Position numbers and translations under genes: made by a program | Part shown: piece after piece, positions 37,200 through 49,799 of the stretch | How the letters are laid out: each line of letters begins with the position of its first letter | Numbering within the stretch: the first letter of the stretch is position 1 | The notes under the pieces: generated by a model | Told to the model about the DNA's origin: nothing | Databases searched by the model: none | The model's input: only the letters and a program-made list of their open reading frames with translations | Source: Glandiceps talaboti | Lineage: Eukaryota; Hemichordata; Enteropneusta; Spengelidae | Direction: 5' to 3' | DNA length: 64,000 bases | Assembly (NCBI RefSeq): GCF_964340395.1 | Contig: NC_135557.1 | Span: forward strand, 6,161,716 to 6,225,715

Positions 37200-38560
37200 A
37201 CAAATAAACAAACAAACATGCTCCTAAGATGATGTATAGAAAGCACAGAAGATACTCCCCCCATTGATATTTCAAAATAATAGTTTATATTGGTTTTGAT
37301 GGAGGTAATCATTAATAACCCTCAAAATGATAAATGTTAACGTACTTTTTTCTTGTTCAGCTCATTCAACTGAATAAAACAACCTACCTTATGTGCATTA
37401 GATCATGTTATTTAAAAAATGCAACTGCAGCACTGGTTTATATGTCATTTTAGGGGAAAATGTCGATGTTATCAGAAATCGGCTATTTAAAGTCTCCAGA
37501 TATCGTTGACATTGTTTGTTTGCATAATTTGCTAGATATTCAAAGTAAACACATTTTGTTTGTTTAGAAACATACTCTAGCAATCGCATAACAATGTTAA
37601 TGTATTGGTTACATATGTAGATGTGGTGTACTAAGCACAAAGGAAGACTTCTTATCCCTACCCTATTTTTATTCTAGAATATTTCGTTAGAAAGAAAATA
37701 TCATATCTTTTCCAAATATATAATGGATAATAAATTCCTTGCTTGCTTGTGTCGTATGTAAGACATTGTGTTGCCCCTATCCCCAACCTTATATAATTTG
37801 AAATCGAGGCCAAACAGGTAGTGCATCCCAGAATTTCTAATGTTAACATTTTGTTTCTCAGTTAGTAGACCCCAATGAACAAAAGAAATACCTATGTTGG
37901 AGATTTGGAAGGGGGGGGTGCACGGTAACCCATCTGGCTAATTCCTTCAGAAGACAAAAAAAATGATTTATTCATGCATATTCAGCTTGGGGAAATATTG
38001 TGAATGCATTAAACCGGAATTTGCGAATGACAATGTCTCCACCCTCACCAAACTCATTATTACCAAAGCCATTAGACGTACTAGTGACGTACATATATGC
38101 ATGCATTACCAAGGGCTAGACTCCCACCATTGCACCTAATTACAGGGAGCAATGTGACCTTCGCCCGGCTTCGGTCTGTTATATTAGAATTCGAAGACCG
38201 CCCTAAGGTCTAGCAGCAAGATTATAAGAACTTGACCGGGTTCACTATGTGCGACGATGACGAAAGGCTGTCTCATTTGCATATATCGATGAACATATCG
38301 TCTCCTCGATGAAGCAAAATAGTTGACCAAGACATCATAAGCATGAGAAAACTAATTTACATATAGAGCTATCTGAATGTAAAAAGATGATCTGACAGCA
38401 ATCGGTCGGCAGGTCCGCTCTCTGTTTGCTGTTAAAAATAATCCAAATTCAAAGTACAAAGAAAGCAATCACGGTGCAATGCAATAACAGTGATTTAGTT
38501 TATGTACTGGAGAACGTTCGGTGTATTAGTTGAGGTGTATTTTTAATATTACAAATGGAA
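37200..38560. other. Gene-free stretch
   Basis: Upstream of the transporter gene. Contains the second copy of a dispersed repeat (37788-37935) and a short (CAAA)n run near 37190-37220. No exon-like ORF or RNA gene recognised. Confidence 0.5.
37788..37935. repeat. Dispersed repeat, copy 2 of a pair flanking the transporter gene
   Basis: Same-orientation partner of 30905-31065. The pair sits either side of the whole transporter gene, about 6.9 kb apart. Confidence 0.65.
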
Positions 38561-38580
38561 TGCAAAAATAATATATATAC

Positions 38581-38631
<51 letters not shown>

Positions 38632-38681
38632 CATATTCATATATATATTTATATATATATATATATATAGGTTTGGTGGTT

Positions 38682-38718
38682 CTGTAACTCGGAGTTTCAC
38701 GCATAGTGCGATCATCAG
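38682..38718 (-). ncRNA. Second hammerhead-like motif
   Basis: The minus strand reads CTGATGA, a CGCA-CTA-TGCG stem, then TGAAAC and CTCC. The two core boxes are present, but the first stem II pair would be U-U, so this is at best a degenerate hammerhead or a related Penelope-type terminal sequence. Confidence 0.25.
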
Positions 38719-38739
38719 ACAACACAGCATTGATAATAT

Positions 38740-38792
<53 letters not shown>

Positions 38793-38794
<2 letters not shown>

Positions 38795-38899
38795 CTCGGT
38801 GAGTATCAATCTGCTAGACAGTGCTCTATACCGCAGTGGCAGAGTGCTCTGCCACTGCGGTATAGAGCACTGTCTTAGCCGATTGATACTCACCGAGTT
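38793..38899. repeat. 107-bp near-perfect palindrome (hairpin)
   Basis: Inner arms of 27 bases (38818-38844 and 38847-38873) are perfectly complementary with a 2-base centre. After a short mismatch (7-8 bases), outer arms of 18 bases (38793-38810 and 38882-38899, AACTCGGTGAGTATCAAT) are again perfect. Flanked on the left by (TA)n and on the right, after 75 bases, by more (TA)n. Could form a cruciform in DNA or a precursor-like hairpin in RNA. Confidence 0.9.
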
Positions 38900-38970
38900 A
38901 CATACGCTCCTCATCCAAGTCGAGCACTCTACTCAACCAGCTACCAGACCCAGAATGGAACAGCCACGAA

Positions 38971-39012
<42 letters not shown>

Positions 39013-39049
39013 ACATATCTCGACGTTAACTGTGTGTTTGAGAACCTTA

Positions 39050-40270
39050 AAGAATTCATCTTCAGAGCCAGGTGAAATTGTGACGCAATGCAAATGATGT
39101 TCAGTACCTGTTTACGAAGATGTGACAATTAGGATGGTGATATATATAGCTTTAGATGCTGCCATTGTTTGCCAAGTGACTTTGGTGTACTTATTGTGAA
39201 AGAGGTCGAACAGTTCATTTAGATGAGATGACATCTGAATAAAGTAAGGTCATATCAGGTCAACCTTATGGTAGTGAGGGCTTAAGCAGAACTTCTAAGA
39301 TTACACAGTGTTGGTCTGTGCATTGACATTCCAATGTATATCTAGGGAATCATATTACAGTGAACCCATTGTCGTAAAAGACACCCTCGACGTTGCGTCA
39401 ACAGAAAGAATATATTCTGGCTGGCGAGAATGCACTGAACCAAACAGAACGAACTAAAGAAGTTGAATATTTCTGTAATTTTCACATTTCAAATTATAGT
39501 ATAATTATGTAAGTTTCTCAAACTTGTCTGAATAATGCAACATATTTCCAAAATATGACGTCAGAAGAACGTCTGGCAATAAAATTTCAACTTTTCGTGA
39601 TGTAAAGATTGATACAGGATCAGTTCCTACAGTCCGTACACATACATGTATAACATATTTGCCGACACATGAACACTTTACATGCACCGTACAAATTTAT
39701 TTGTACACAAGTTTTAAATCATTTCAAGTTTGGTTGTATATTTTACGTGAAAATTAAATGGCGGATTGAAACAAGTGTCAAAATCAACATCACAGTTAGC
39801 CTTTATAGGTGAATTGTAATGATACGTAGTCTAGGCATAAGTAATGAGTTGCAAGATGGAATCCGTTCTATGTAGTTAGCCTATCTAGATTTGACCGACT
39901 AACTCTATTACACTAGATAGGTTCAGATGTATGTTTGTGTTCTATACACGTAGAGTCATAGTCACGTGATTTGAAGGCACTCCACGCGTTTACGTCAGAC
40001 GTTGCTACGTCAAAAGGGCGCTCTACACGTAACTGTAAATACATGTCATGGTTTTATAATGTTTCTTCTTTTAAAAGTCGTGCGTTTTATGCTGACGTTC
40101 GGAAATGTTACTGTAAACAAATTACTGAGTTTTTAGTTTGGGTACGTATACCGGGTACTTACATAAACCAGATTTAAACTGAATGCCTTCCGTAAGGGCA
40201 AACTTTTAGATTGGTATTCCTTCACGCCTTGTTGCAATTGTGTGCTACCCATGACATGTGACATTGTTCA
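39050..40270. other. Gene-free stretch
   Basis: No splice-bounded ORF recognised. The end (40170-40200) carries the inverted terminus of the TTTGCATAATTAA dispersed family (CCTTCCGTAAGGGC). Confidence 0.45.
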
Positions 40271-40509
40271 TCTATTAGGTACTATACCAATAACATATTG
40301 TGTTGTTTCAAGCAATATGAACCCACTTTTAGCCGGCCATACACATGTACGTACCAAATTATATTGAATTTGAAATGTGCATTCTTAAGATACAGCCTAA
40401 TTACCGAAAAGTACAACCGTGGAGTTTCTCCCCAATCGCATTGTAAGCAACGCAGAATTATGAAACGATTATCAGAACTCAAAGTTAACGAAAATGCCCC
40501 TTTATCGCA

Positions 40510-40612
40510 CAGTGGCGTTCCCCTCATGGGCTACATCCCAGATCTGGGCCCCCTCAGGGTCTACTGTCCAGATATGGGTCCCCCTAAGGGGCTACAGTCC
40601 AGATCTGGGTCC
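40510..40612. repeat. Short tandem repeat with CCAGATCTGGG units
   Basis: Three imperfect units of about 30 bases, each with a GGGGCTAC-type start and a CAGATCTGGG or CAGATATGGG core. Confidence 0.7.
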
Positions 40613-41414
40613 TTATATATCTATATACAAATTATATTGTGGGTGCCGGCATACACATAATAATATTTTATTTTCACATATAGATTATAATGGAACTTAT
40701 TAGTATAGCCAGATAATCTACAGAGGCAGAAAAAAAAACAACTCTCGGAAATGTGGTCCCCTGTTATGAAGTATTCGTAAATGTCATGGCAGTGAAAGGG
40801 AAGTATCAATGTGGACATGTGGTATACTGTTTCTTATCAAAAGTTCAAAGGTCACGATAGAAATAACCAATAATGTCTTCTACTAAGGGACTATCGCACA
40901 ATGGCACACAAGCTCAATACAATGACCTTTGTTCGTGTAGGCCAAAAGCCCCCCCCCCTCCCCCAACCTACGTTCACAAATGTGACGTCGACACGTTAAT
41001 ATGACGTCACCATGATGAAAATTGTAGCGGTTACATCACTACAATCGATGCTATGCAAAAACGTAGTAAGCACATCAAACCCAGAACTGTATATCGTATT
41101 AGCAGTTAAATGTGAATCATCATCTCAGTAATAAATAAAGAACCTGCTTATTGTTGAATGTGTTATTTTTACTAACTTTGGTTTGAAGTGCGAAAATGAA
41201 GTTCAGCAATTGCAATGATGCCAGATCCCCTCCTCAATTTTGGCAAATTTAGTAAGAAGAGTTAGAATCAATAATTGATCCAACTGAGTTCTGCGTGAGT
41301 ATATAGCTAGAAAGGGGAGGTGGAGGAACGTGTGATGTGTCTCTCCTCAACATACATGTATTTCCAAACAGATTCAACAAACTGCAGGGCACCATTCCAG
41401 CTCTCTGCCTACTA

Positions 41415-43501
41415 ATGTATATCCTGTGTGTGACGTGTACAGCTAACGCTGACGTCACTTTGTCAGGTGTTAGTTGATATTTGGAATCACCCAATTACCC
41501 CCAAGGATATGATGACAACCTGGAAAAAGTCTGGAATATTGAAGTACCATCTGGATATCGCATTAGTCTCTTTTCTCCGAATTCGATCTGCAGGTGACAG
41601 AAAACTGCGAATACGATTCAGTGCAGGTCAGTTGGGAAAGGTTCATTGCAGAATTTGATATTTTCAACCCGGAGAAGATCCATGCCATTAACCCCACAGT
41701 CGTAAATAACATCTATGTCATAATTGGAGATTGATGTGAGCAATTTAGTTTATCTCATCTATAGTCATGGCTCAATGTGGACGAGCACGTTTAATTACAT
41801 TTCGAGCATTCTGAGCAATAAATGTATACGCGTGGCAATAGAGGCTATCACAGCCTACCTACTTTCGCTAAACTGTCTATCTGTTTCGACCATTTGGCAT
41901 TTGCAACATTTGATCCAATACCCCAGTATAGTACGACCTCAACGGTTGCCGATGACTATCACTGGCTACATTCGCCGTTCGTAGCAATTGTTTAGCAACC
42001 GTTAAGGGGGTACCGTACATGGCGACCGGACTTAAAACTATAGCAAGCATAATGGCACATTTCCTACAATGCACCGTTGAAGGGCGAACGTTAATTTGAA
42101 TCATTCTGTTATCACCTAGAGCTAGAGAGATTTTGAATTACTTATGTTTATATCATGGCCGGGTAATTTCTCCAGCCCCAGTTGAACCTAAATTTTGGTC
42201 GGGGAATGTATTCTCAGCAGTTCACGTTTATAAAACCATTTATTGCGCAACCAGCAAAAATTATGTTCAGTTCTAGTACTATAAAGTACCGCGATCCTTC
42301 AACACTTTTGCATAATTTGGTTGATTAGGTAACTGCAAATAGTGAAGAAATCACAAGACTCTGTGGGAGAAAGGACGAAAATTTACCAAACCCACTTGTA
42401 GACCTTATTGTTTGGTCTCCTAGCAACCGTATGAGAGTGATATTTCGTTCTGACTACTCAAACCCTGAGAAATACATCAAAGCACATTACTATGCAGAAG
42501 GTAAGATTATGTTAAACAATGTTAGGAGTTTCACACCTCTTGAAACAATGATGGTCACACAAAGCTACATTCTAACAATTTCCATTTCCCTTAATACATC
42601 GCTCCAGAGTCTAGCCTGCCATATACCCTAAGGTTTAGCAGGCGAACTTCGACCGTTTTTGACACTAAAATTTTTTGCGATTTTAGAGACTTCGGCTTGT
42701 AATTGTTCTTAGCCACAAATTTTACGACTTATTAAGCCTTTTGCACTGTATATGTACAGTAGAGTATTTTAGTCACTACTTATTTTCACATTTTTGGTTT
42801 CCAGCGAAAATAAGTCCAGATTGACCACAGTATATCAAGCCAGATCTGCCAAATTTTAAACTTCGCTATGGAGAGGGCGCTCAATACATGTACACTTGGT
42901 GACTCAATGTAAGGATAACGAGATGCGTGCAGCTTGTTCCCCTTTTACTAAGGCCAAACAAATAATGTTTCTCGTCCTCGCGGGCGTCATCTAAAATCAC
43001 GTGTGTCACCCTTTTTTTATTTCATTTTGCCGTTTTCGCCAACATCTACTTTCCGTATCGATGGTGAAACCAAACTGTTTGAGAAGTAGAGATGAGAGGC
43101 TGTAAAACAAACAGTTTCCAATGCATGTATTTTACTTTCAGAGTTAAATAAATGTTTAGTAATCGTTCAGGGCAGCTTCAGTGGTAACATCATGTATGTG
43201 ATAGTGTAATTGTTGATGAGTCAGTATGCTTCCCCAACCAACACTCCCACTCAAAATATGGAGGGAGAAAAACGTGTAATTAGATTCCTTACGATGAACT
43301 CAGGATGGTTATGTTTGCTATGGACTGAACTACTTATTAAGATAATTTGCATCAGGAAACTAATAGCGCTCTTGAAGGATCTGTATGGACGCTCCCTGTG
43401 CCTTTGACCCTCTGGTTAGTTTGGCCCAATTCCAGTAGTATGGCACCGGCGTTACTATATACAATATCAACTGCTGAAACCATTTTTCTATTCACTACAA
43501 G
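41415..43501 (+). pseudogene. Decayed MASP/C1r/C1s-like CUB protease N-terminus
   Basis: The exon at 41415-41626 encodes a signal-like MYILCVTCTANA, then the start of a CUB domain ([31 protein letters not shown]), ending at a GTCAGT donor. An in-frame TGA at 41475 and a 1-base frame slip near 41572-41581 break it. The exon at 42329-42500 (phase 0 in, phase 1 out, GTAAGA donor) gives the second half of the same CUB: LCGRKDE, then FRSDYSN, then AHYYAE. This split and the following phase 1 boundary fit the CUB1-EGF order of MASP/C1r-type proteins. A possible EGF relic (VDESVC near 43212) and a sushi-like relic (GTGVTIYNINC near 43440-43475, with stops) follow. Introns are retained, so it is not a processed copy. 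MASP-type proteases start complement cascades in animals that have them. Confidence 0.65.
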
Positions 43502-43566
43502 GTGGGTACGTATCAATTGTCAGGGTTGGAGTCTGCGATTCATTTATTTCATGTTAACGATCAACA

Positions 43567-43599
43567 GGTTGGTTGGTTGGTTGGTTGGTTGGTTGGTCG

Positions 43600-43661
<62 letters not shown>

Positions 43662-43702
43662 CGATCGATCGATCGAGACGGATCGAAATTTGTGATCGAT
43701 CG
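43567..43702. repeat. (GGTT)n-(GATT)n-(GATC)n microsatellite
   Basis: Stepwise change of the tetranucleotide unit along one array. A similar GATT/GGTT array lies at 62046-62268. Confidence 0.95.
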
Positions 43703-43789
43703 ATCGAATCCGCCCTTTCGTTTCCATGGTATCAGAAAAAATATTAACAAATTGAATATATCATATTGTGCACTCTAGTGTAACAATTC

Positions 43790-44167
43790 TCTTTGAAATG
43801 TATGTTTACATTATGGTCTTTGTATTCCTGTGAAGTAGAATGTTGACTTTAATAAAGGAAGCAAGCTGAGATACTCATGAAGTACTTGTTAACATAATGT
43901 CAAATAAAGACAACAATTATCTCATTGTCTTGTGAATATATCCGGATCAGTGAGTAATCTAAACCGAGAACACGAGGATTACACTTCACACTTGATGTGA
44001 TGACACCTGACTGACAGATACAATGAGAAGATCTTGCGACTCGAAGGACTGTCAAGTGTTTGTATCCTGACGATGTGAAAAAAAGAATACCACTTGAAGG
44101 TAAGAATGGACCGTCAGACACGAGATCATGGAGACAGAAAGAGGAGGAGGAATACAAATGATTATTG

Positions 44168-44257
<90 letters not shown>

Positions 44258-44304
44258 GCGAGAGAGAGAGAGAGAGCGAGAGAGAGAGAGAGAGAGAGAG
44301 AGAG
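43790..44304. repeat. Dispersed repeat ending in (GA)n, copy 1
   Basis: 43800-43910 (AAAGGAAGCAAGCTGAGATA, then CATGAAGTACTTGT) matches 55625-55740. Each copy leads after a few hundred bases into a long (GA)n array (44172-44304 here). Confidence 0.55.
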
Positions 44305-44399
44305 TATGATTAACATGAAGCTCAGTCAAGTTGTGTTTAGCACAATGGTGTGATATGTCACCATATACTCATACACTTCAGTCACTGATACACCTGACT

Positions 44400-45455
44400 G
44401 AAAGAAAGAAACACAGTTACTCGAGTGAATTGATGCACATTTATTGCAACGAATAGAACACATAAAGTTTTAAATCGTACAGAGAAAGATAATTTTAAAC
44501 AACATGAAATTGAAAATAAAAGCTAAGACTGTTTCATATATCATATTAACATGATATGTATTAACACCTTTAACTAGACACAAAATCTACCCTTAAATGT
44601 GTACGGGATCAACCAGTATCAAGTTGGTTTCATTTTCTAGAATATTAATCCATCCTTGATCCAGGAATCCCTTGTCCAAGGTAGATATGTCATCTTAAAT
44701 ACATCATGTATTAAAACAATTCACCATACACCGCATTATGGTAGGGGAAAAAAATCCCTGGTCCAAGGTAAACATTTAGGTATATCGTATCAACACATCT
44801 TGTATACTGTACGTACAAACATCATCTAAGCAACATTATTTCAAATATCAAATCCGATATCACAGTTTGGTTAATAAAGCCAATATGGACAGTATAATAA
44901 ATTCATAACAATACAAGTTTATACTGTACTAGTATCCAAAACACATTATTTAGTATTTTACACCAATCAAACATCTAGTAAAAGTTAAAAATTGCCCAGT
45001 AACAAAACAATGTGCACATACACTGATATGTACAATTACCACTATGATAATGTTATTACGACAATAAAAATGCTTTATCTTATCCATAATATATTTGGTC
45101 ATATTACAATGATTTACATCTAAACACTTAGCTACTACACATATACAGCGTCAACAGGAATGCAAGCTTCAAATTTCACATAATTTGGTGTATGTAATTA
45201 GTATCAGAAAAAAATGTGTGCTATAAATAGATGGTCTAATTTAAACTAAATAAAAATAGCAACGATTTACACCTAGCTTTGTTTACAACAAAGTAATGAA
45301 ATATAGGACTAGGTGCAGTGCATATAAAATGATTGACAATGAATTTCTAAATCAATCCTTGGTTTAAACTCACTGGCTATAGAAACCTTACCAAGTGGTA
45401 TCCTATAGTGTTGTTACTGAAACAGTATAACAATAGTTGAACACCCTTCCCTAAG

Positions 45456-45486
<31 letters not shown>

Positions 45487-45985
45487 GCAGACAGACAGAC
45501 AGACAGACAAAAACACAAACAAAAAGTATAGTATGTATACTGCTAGCTGTGACATCTTACTGTTATTCATATCAGACACTTTCTTATCAGTCATAATTTA
45601 ATAAAATCCATTGACTTGATTAACGTCACAAACAACTCTGAAATTGTACAAGTAAACTCTATACGTAACTACTACAATACTCAATCACTTTATGAGAAGA
45701 GTTTTAACACCAACACAGATTACTACTTTTTATAGGTTTTCCTGGTTAACATTTTTACGTGACCATTTATATTGATAAGTTTAAATTCACACATTGACGA
45801 CAATCATTACAGAATAGATCAATTGACAATTTGGACTAGTGGTGCAAAATATAACCCAATTTTGATAGTCAATACAACTGTACTGAGACAATTAGTGATA
45901 TATACATACTCTTTGTTCACATTTTTATACGATATGGTATGTATGTATGTATGTATGTATGTATGTATGTATGTATGTATGTATG

Positions 45986-46029
<44 letters not shown>

Positions 46030-46800
46030 TGTGTGTGTGTGTTGTGATTGAATTAAAGTAAAACGTGTTTGTTATAAAATGATCAAACATGGTAGTGATT
46101 TGTGTAGTTGAAATGTAAAATGATCTAGGTGATATTTGTAATATGAAGTATTTTTGTTATAAAATTGGATTCAAGATACTTTAGCTATAAATTCAACAAT
46201 TGGTATTTTATTGGTTTCCAAATAAAGAAATGTTCACGACAAATCTCTATATATGTGGGTAGGTTTAAAATGTGACTTTGTTTTTTTTTATAAATAGATA
46301 AAATATAAGTAAAAAAATTAAATCTGGCTGTGGTATTTCTATACTTATTCAGCCGATCAAGTCAAGAATAGTGCTTTTATTTCTAGTATGACTACGCCCT
46401 TGGCAACAGCTACACGCCAAACAAACGCTCCAAAGTGGTGGGTATTCAAGTGAATAAACATAGATAAAAAAGATGCAAGTATGTCGAGTAACTAAGGTTA
46501 CATTCATAGAAATACTAAAATATCATTTGCTATTGCACATCTAAAACACTGATGAATAATCGTGCAAGTGAATAAGCATCGAAAACAGAGTTCCAAAATT
46601 GGGCATAGCAGCCATGGCTATATGACCACAATGGTGACCAAACCACACCAACAATAATGTTGGTTTCCAATCTGTTTACAAAAGCTAAATTGGGGCATGT
46701 CTTTAAGCCCTTCAAAACTGTGTACCACAGTGACTCTAATTCTTACCCAAATTCTGCAGTTGTGCTACCACGCCGTTTGCGACATTTTCCTTGTATGTTT
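44400..46800. other. Gene-free stretch downstream of the receptor gene
   Basis: AT-rich, with one (GACA)n array (45463-45510), a (TATG)n-(TGCG)n array (45936-46041) and a fragment of the TTTGCATAATTAA family near 45150. No exon recognised. Confidence 0.5.
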
Positions 46801-46826
46801 TGAGAATAAATGCCAGACTTCTTAAT

Positions 46827-46832
46827 TTATTT
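46827..46832 (-). terminator. Polyadenylation signal of the receptor gene
   Basis: AATAAA on the minus strand, eight bases past the receptor stop codon (TAA at 46840-46842). It supports the short C-terminal tail being real. Confidence 0.5.
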
Positions 46833-46839
46833 TAAGGTT

Positions 46840-49726
46840 TTATAAACTGTCACCTGTTAATAAAGTGCTAACCATAAACGCCATGGATATCAGAGCTCCT
46901 TGTAGAGAGTTAAACAGTATGACGAAGAAACTCAGTGCTACATTATCAATGAAAGTTTCAACCAAAGCAAGACACCAACTCAGACCCGTTATGATGAATA
47001 ACTTCAAACATAGAATAACCTGCTTCCTCCATCCGCCTACACTGCCGTTGTTAACACTAGTCGAGTTACTTCTAATGGCCTTGATGACAAGGATACCACA
47101 GATGCTGTTGAAGATCATAATAACGCCGATTGGAGCAACGAAAAATGCTAACAATGCAATGCTGTTACGAATCCAACAAACGTTGTCAGTACCATACTCG
47201 ATCCTAAAGTCTATACATTCACATGTATCTATGGCAACTAGTAGCCCAACTACCATGGCAGGTAGACCCCAACCTATCACTAAGTAAGCTATCAAAAACC
47301 TTCTTCCTTGACTTACGTATAATGACTTCTTAACGGAACGAAAGGTGCGACACATATCAAAACTAATGATTGCCATCCAACAGAAAGATGTTAGCCAGGT
47401 GTAGTGAAGGGAAACAGCCAATGGGAAACACACCTCAGAAATGTCACCAATTGCCATGCCAAATAGTAGAAGACACTGCGCAATTAGCAATGATACGACA
47501 AGATTAAAAATCAGTTTCTTAGGGAAGGTATGCATTCGTTTTATTATACAGTAAATAATTGCATTTGCAAGAAGACAGCAGATAGATAGTGCTGAACAAG
47601 CTATAGTAAGCCAAACCAACCACATTTTAACAATATCACTGTCAACATTCATCTCTGGAATGCACACATAGGCATATAGGTCAACCGAAACATAAAATTC
47701 AACAGTTTTGTAAATGGAATCCTCGAAAAGATACACTAACGTGTGGCCCTCAATTTTGTACTCGGAAACATTGAGACGTAAAACTTCAGTATCGTTGCAT
47801 GCAGATATTAAGTCACCATTTGTTGAATTCAACACTGAATTCATATTGGAACTCAAATTACTCGATTTGTCCCCAGCAGTGAAAACATCGACACATTGCA
47901 ACAGAAAGGGGTCAAAAACGCATTTGTTCGGACATAAAATTTGTTGTGATCTTTCACTTGTCGACTTGTCGAGATCTAACAAAACTTCAACACGTGTTTC
48001 CTCAAATGTCGGCATATCAAAGAGAATTGTCAAGGTGTAAGCGTTCCAAGAGAACCCAGGTTGTAATTCCCCTGTTGTGGTTCCACATGTAACAAAATAT
48101 TCGCCATTGCAAATTGCACAATGAATATTTTGGTAAACATATGTAATACCTTCCAAATACTTTGCTACTTCAACTAACGAAAAGTGTGATTTGCACAGTG
48201 CTGTCTGAAATAGACGTTGTGCATCACTGCTGTTAATTGAAGAATTGCACTCACTGATGATATGTGGACTACATAGTCTCACATTTGAGGTGGAATTCCC
48301 CCTCAATACAGGTCGAATATAGCATTCTGAAGAATTGTATATCATATTTGCTACATCTAGAACTTGCCAAAAACTCATATTTATTACTTCGGATACTAGT
48401 TCGTATAGCTTTAGACTACCAAACAACCTGCACTGCCATTGTGCTTTCCATATTTCCATATCTTGTTCAGTCACACCATTACACACTGCACAGAATATAT
48501 TACGGAATACTGTTCCATCTGGACCAGTAACAGGTACGACTCGTAGGGAGTATTCTGAAAAGAAGTACAAAAATACACATAAGTCTTCGAAAGACAGAGC
48601 TAAGCAAGTATTCCAATGTTTAATCTGTCTCTGGTATTCATGGTTTATGCTACAAGTCATTTAAACAGATTATTTCGTAAAATATAATCTAATGGGGAAA
48701 TAATATATTTCTACTGAAAAAAAAAATGGTAGAAGCATGATATGTACACAGTTTTATCAAATTGGATCATACATACATACATACATACATACATACATAC
48801 ATACATACATACATACATACACACACATACATACATACATACATACATACATACATACATACATACATACATACACACATACGTACGTACGTACGTACGT
48901 ACGTACATACAGACACATACATACATACATACATACATACATACATACATACATACACACATACATACATACATACATACATACATACATACATACATAC
49001 ATACATACATACATACACAAATTGACAGACAGACAGACAGACAGACAGACTGCAATACATACCTTCATCACTAATAGGAGAAATACACTGATTACGAATG
49101 TTGTCATCCCGCCAGTTTTGTGGACATCTTTGCTTCATTGTTACACCTCCATCACGGGTGTGAACACAAACGTCCGTTGGGTGGAACATATTTGTTGTAC
49201 TTTTAGCTGAATGCTGTTGGTCCTGGGGCACATGAGTAGAACTATTTAGTGATGAACCCAAACATAACTCTACGTAGTCATAGCAACAGTCTCCCATTGT
49301 TAAGCAATAAGCATCACAATGGCAGCTCCATGTTCCATATGCAGGTGGACCTTGAAATACGGTGCCGTTACAGATGGGTTGACCTGATTGAGAACTGCAG
49401 GAGTCAAGTCGACGTTCAGTGTAACTATCAAAGCATGCAGCCGTTAAGGCGAACGAACCAAAGTAGTCATTGTAGGAATCGTAAAAATTGAATCTGTTGA
49501 AGCTATTGTTATACCAATCATATTCTAAAAAGTTATTGTCATCATGACCACTGTCGTCAGAATTATTCTGGTCGATTTCGAATCCCGACAAATCAATTTC
49601 ATCAAGGCTGCTGTCTGAGATATCAGACTTATCAAGACTATCGCTATCACTTTGACTTGAACGACATGTTGACACGATTGTCATGACAACGATTGTACAT
49701 AACCACCAGTACCTCAATGGTTGCAT
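46840..49726 (-). CDS. Family-B (adhesion/secretin-like) seven-TM receptor with somatomedin B domain, 792 aa
   Basis: Two exons, 49063-49726 and 46840-48554, joined in phase 1 (donor GTATGT, acceptor TTTTCAG). The ATG at 49726 opens a signal peptide (WWLCTIVVMTIVSTC). Residues 25-65 are Asp/Ser-rich. Residues about 98-155 form a somatomedin B domain with the CHCDAYC and GDCCYDYVELC pattern. Two short Cys motifs follow at about 241 (IFCAVCNG) and 365 (IHCAICNG). TM1 starts near 529, and TM7 is near residues 761-784 (FNSLQGALISMAF). The seven-TM part has secretin/adhesion features; no clear GPS cleavage motif was seen. Likely a plasma-membrane receptor for an unknown ligand. The cytoplasmic tail is very short. 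The only coding intron is almost entirely microsatellite. Confidence 0.85.
48768..49050. repeat. (ATAC)n-(GTAC)n-(GACA)n microsatellite filling the receptor intron
   Basis: About 283 of the 508 intron bases are ATAC-type repeat ending in GACA units 13 bases before the exon 1 donor. Confidence 0.95.
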
Positions 49727-49799
49727 CGTGTGTGGCTGGTAAGGACTGAAATGAGAGAAAAAGACGAAATCGTGAGACAAACCACAAGTAGTGAAAAAA

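Larger units (their letters stand above)
38571..39010. repeat. Three (TA)n tracts around a hairpin and a Penelope-like end
   Basis: TA runs at about 38585-38670, 38742-38792 and 38974-39010. Between the first two lies a CTGATGA...GAAAC motif (minus); between the second and third lies a 107-bp palindrome. Confidence 0.9.

Noticed and set aside
46865-48664. Plus-strand ORFs of 88-140 codons over the receptor
   Set aside because: Antisense shadows of the receptor coding exon.
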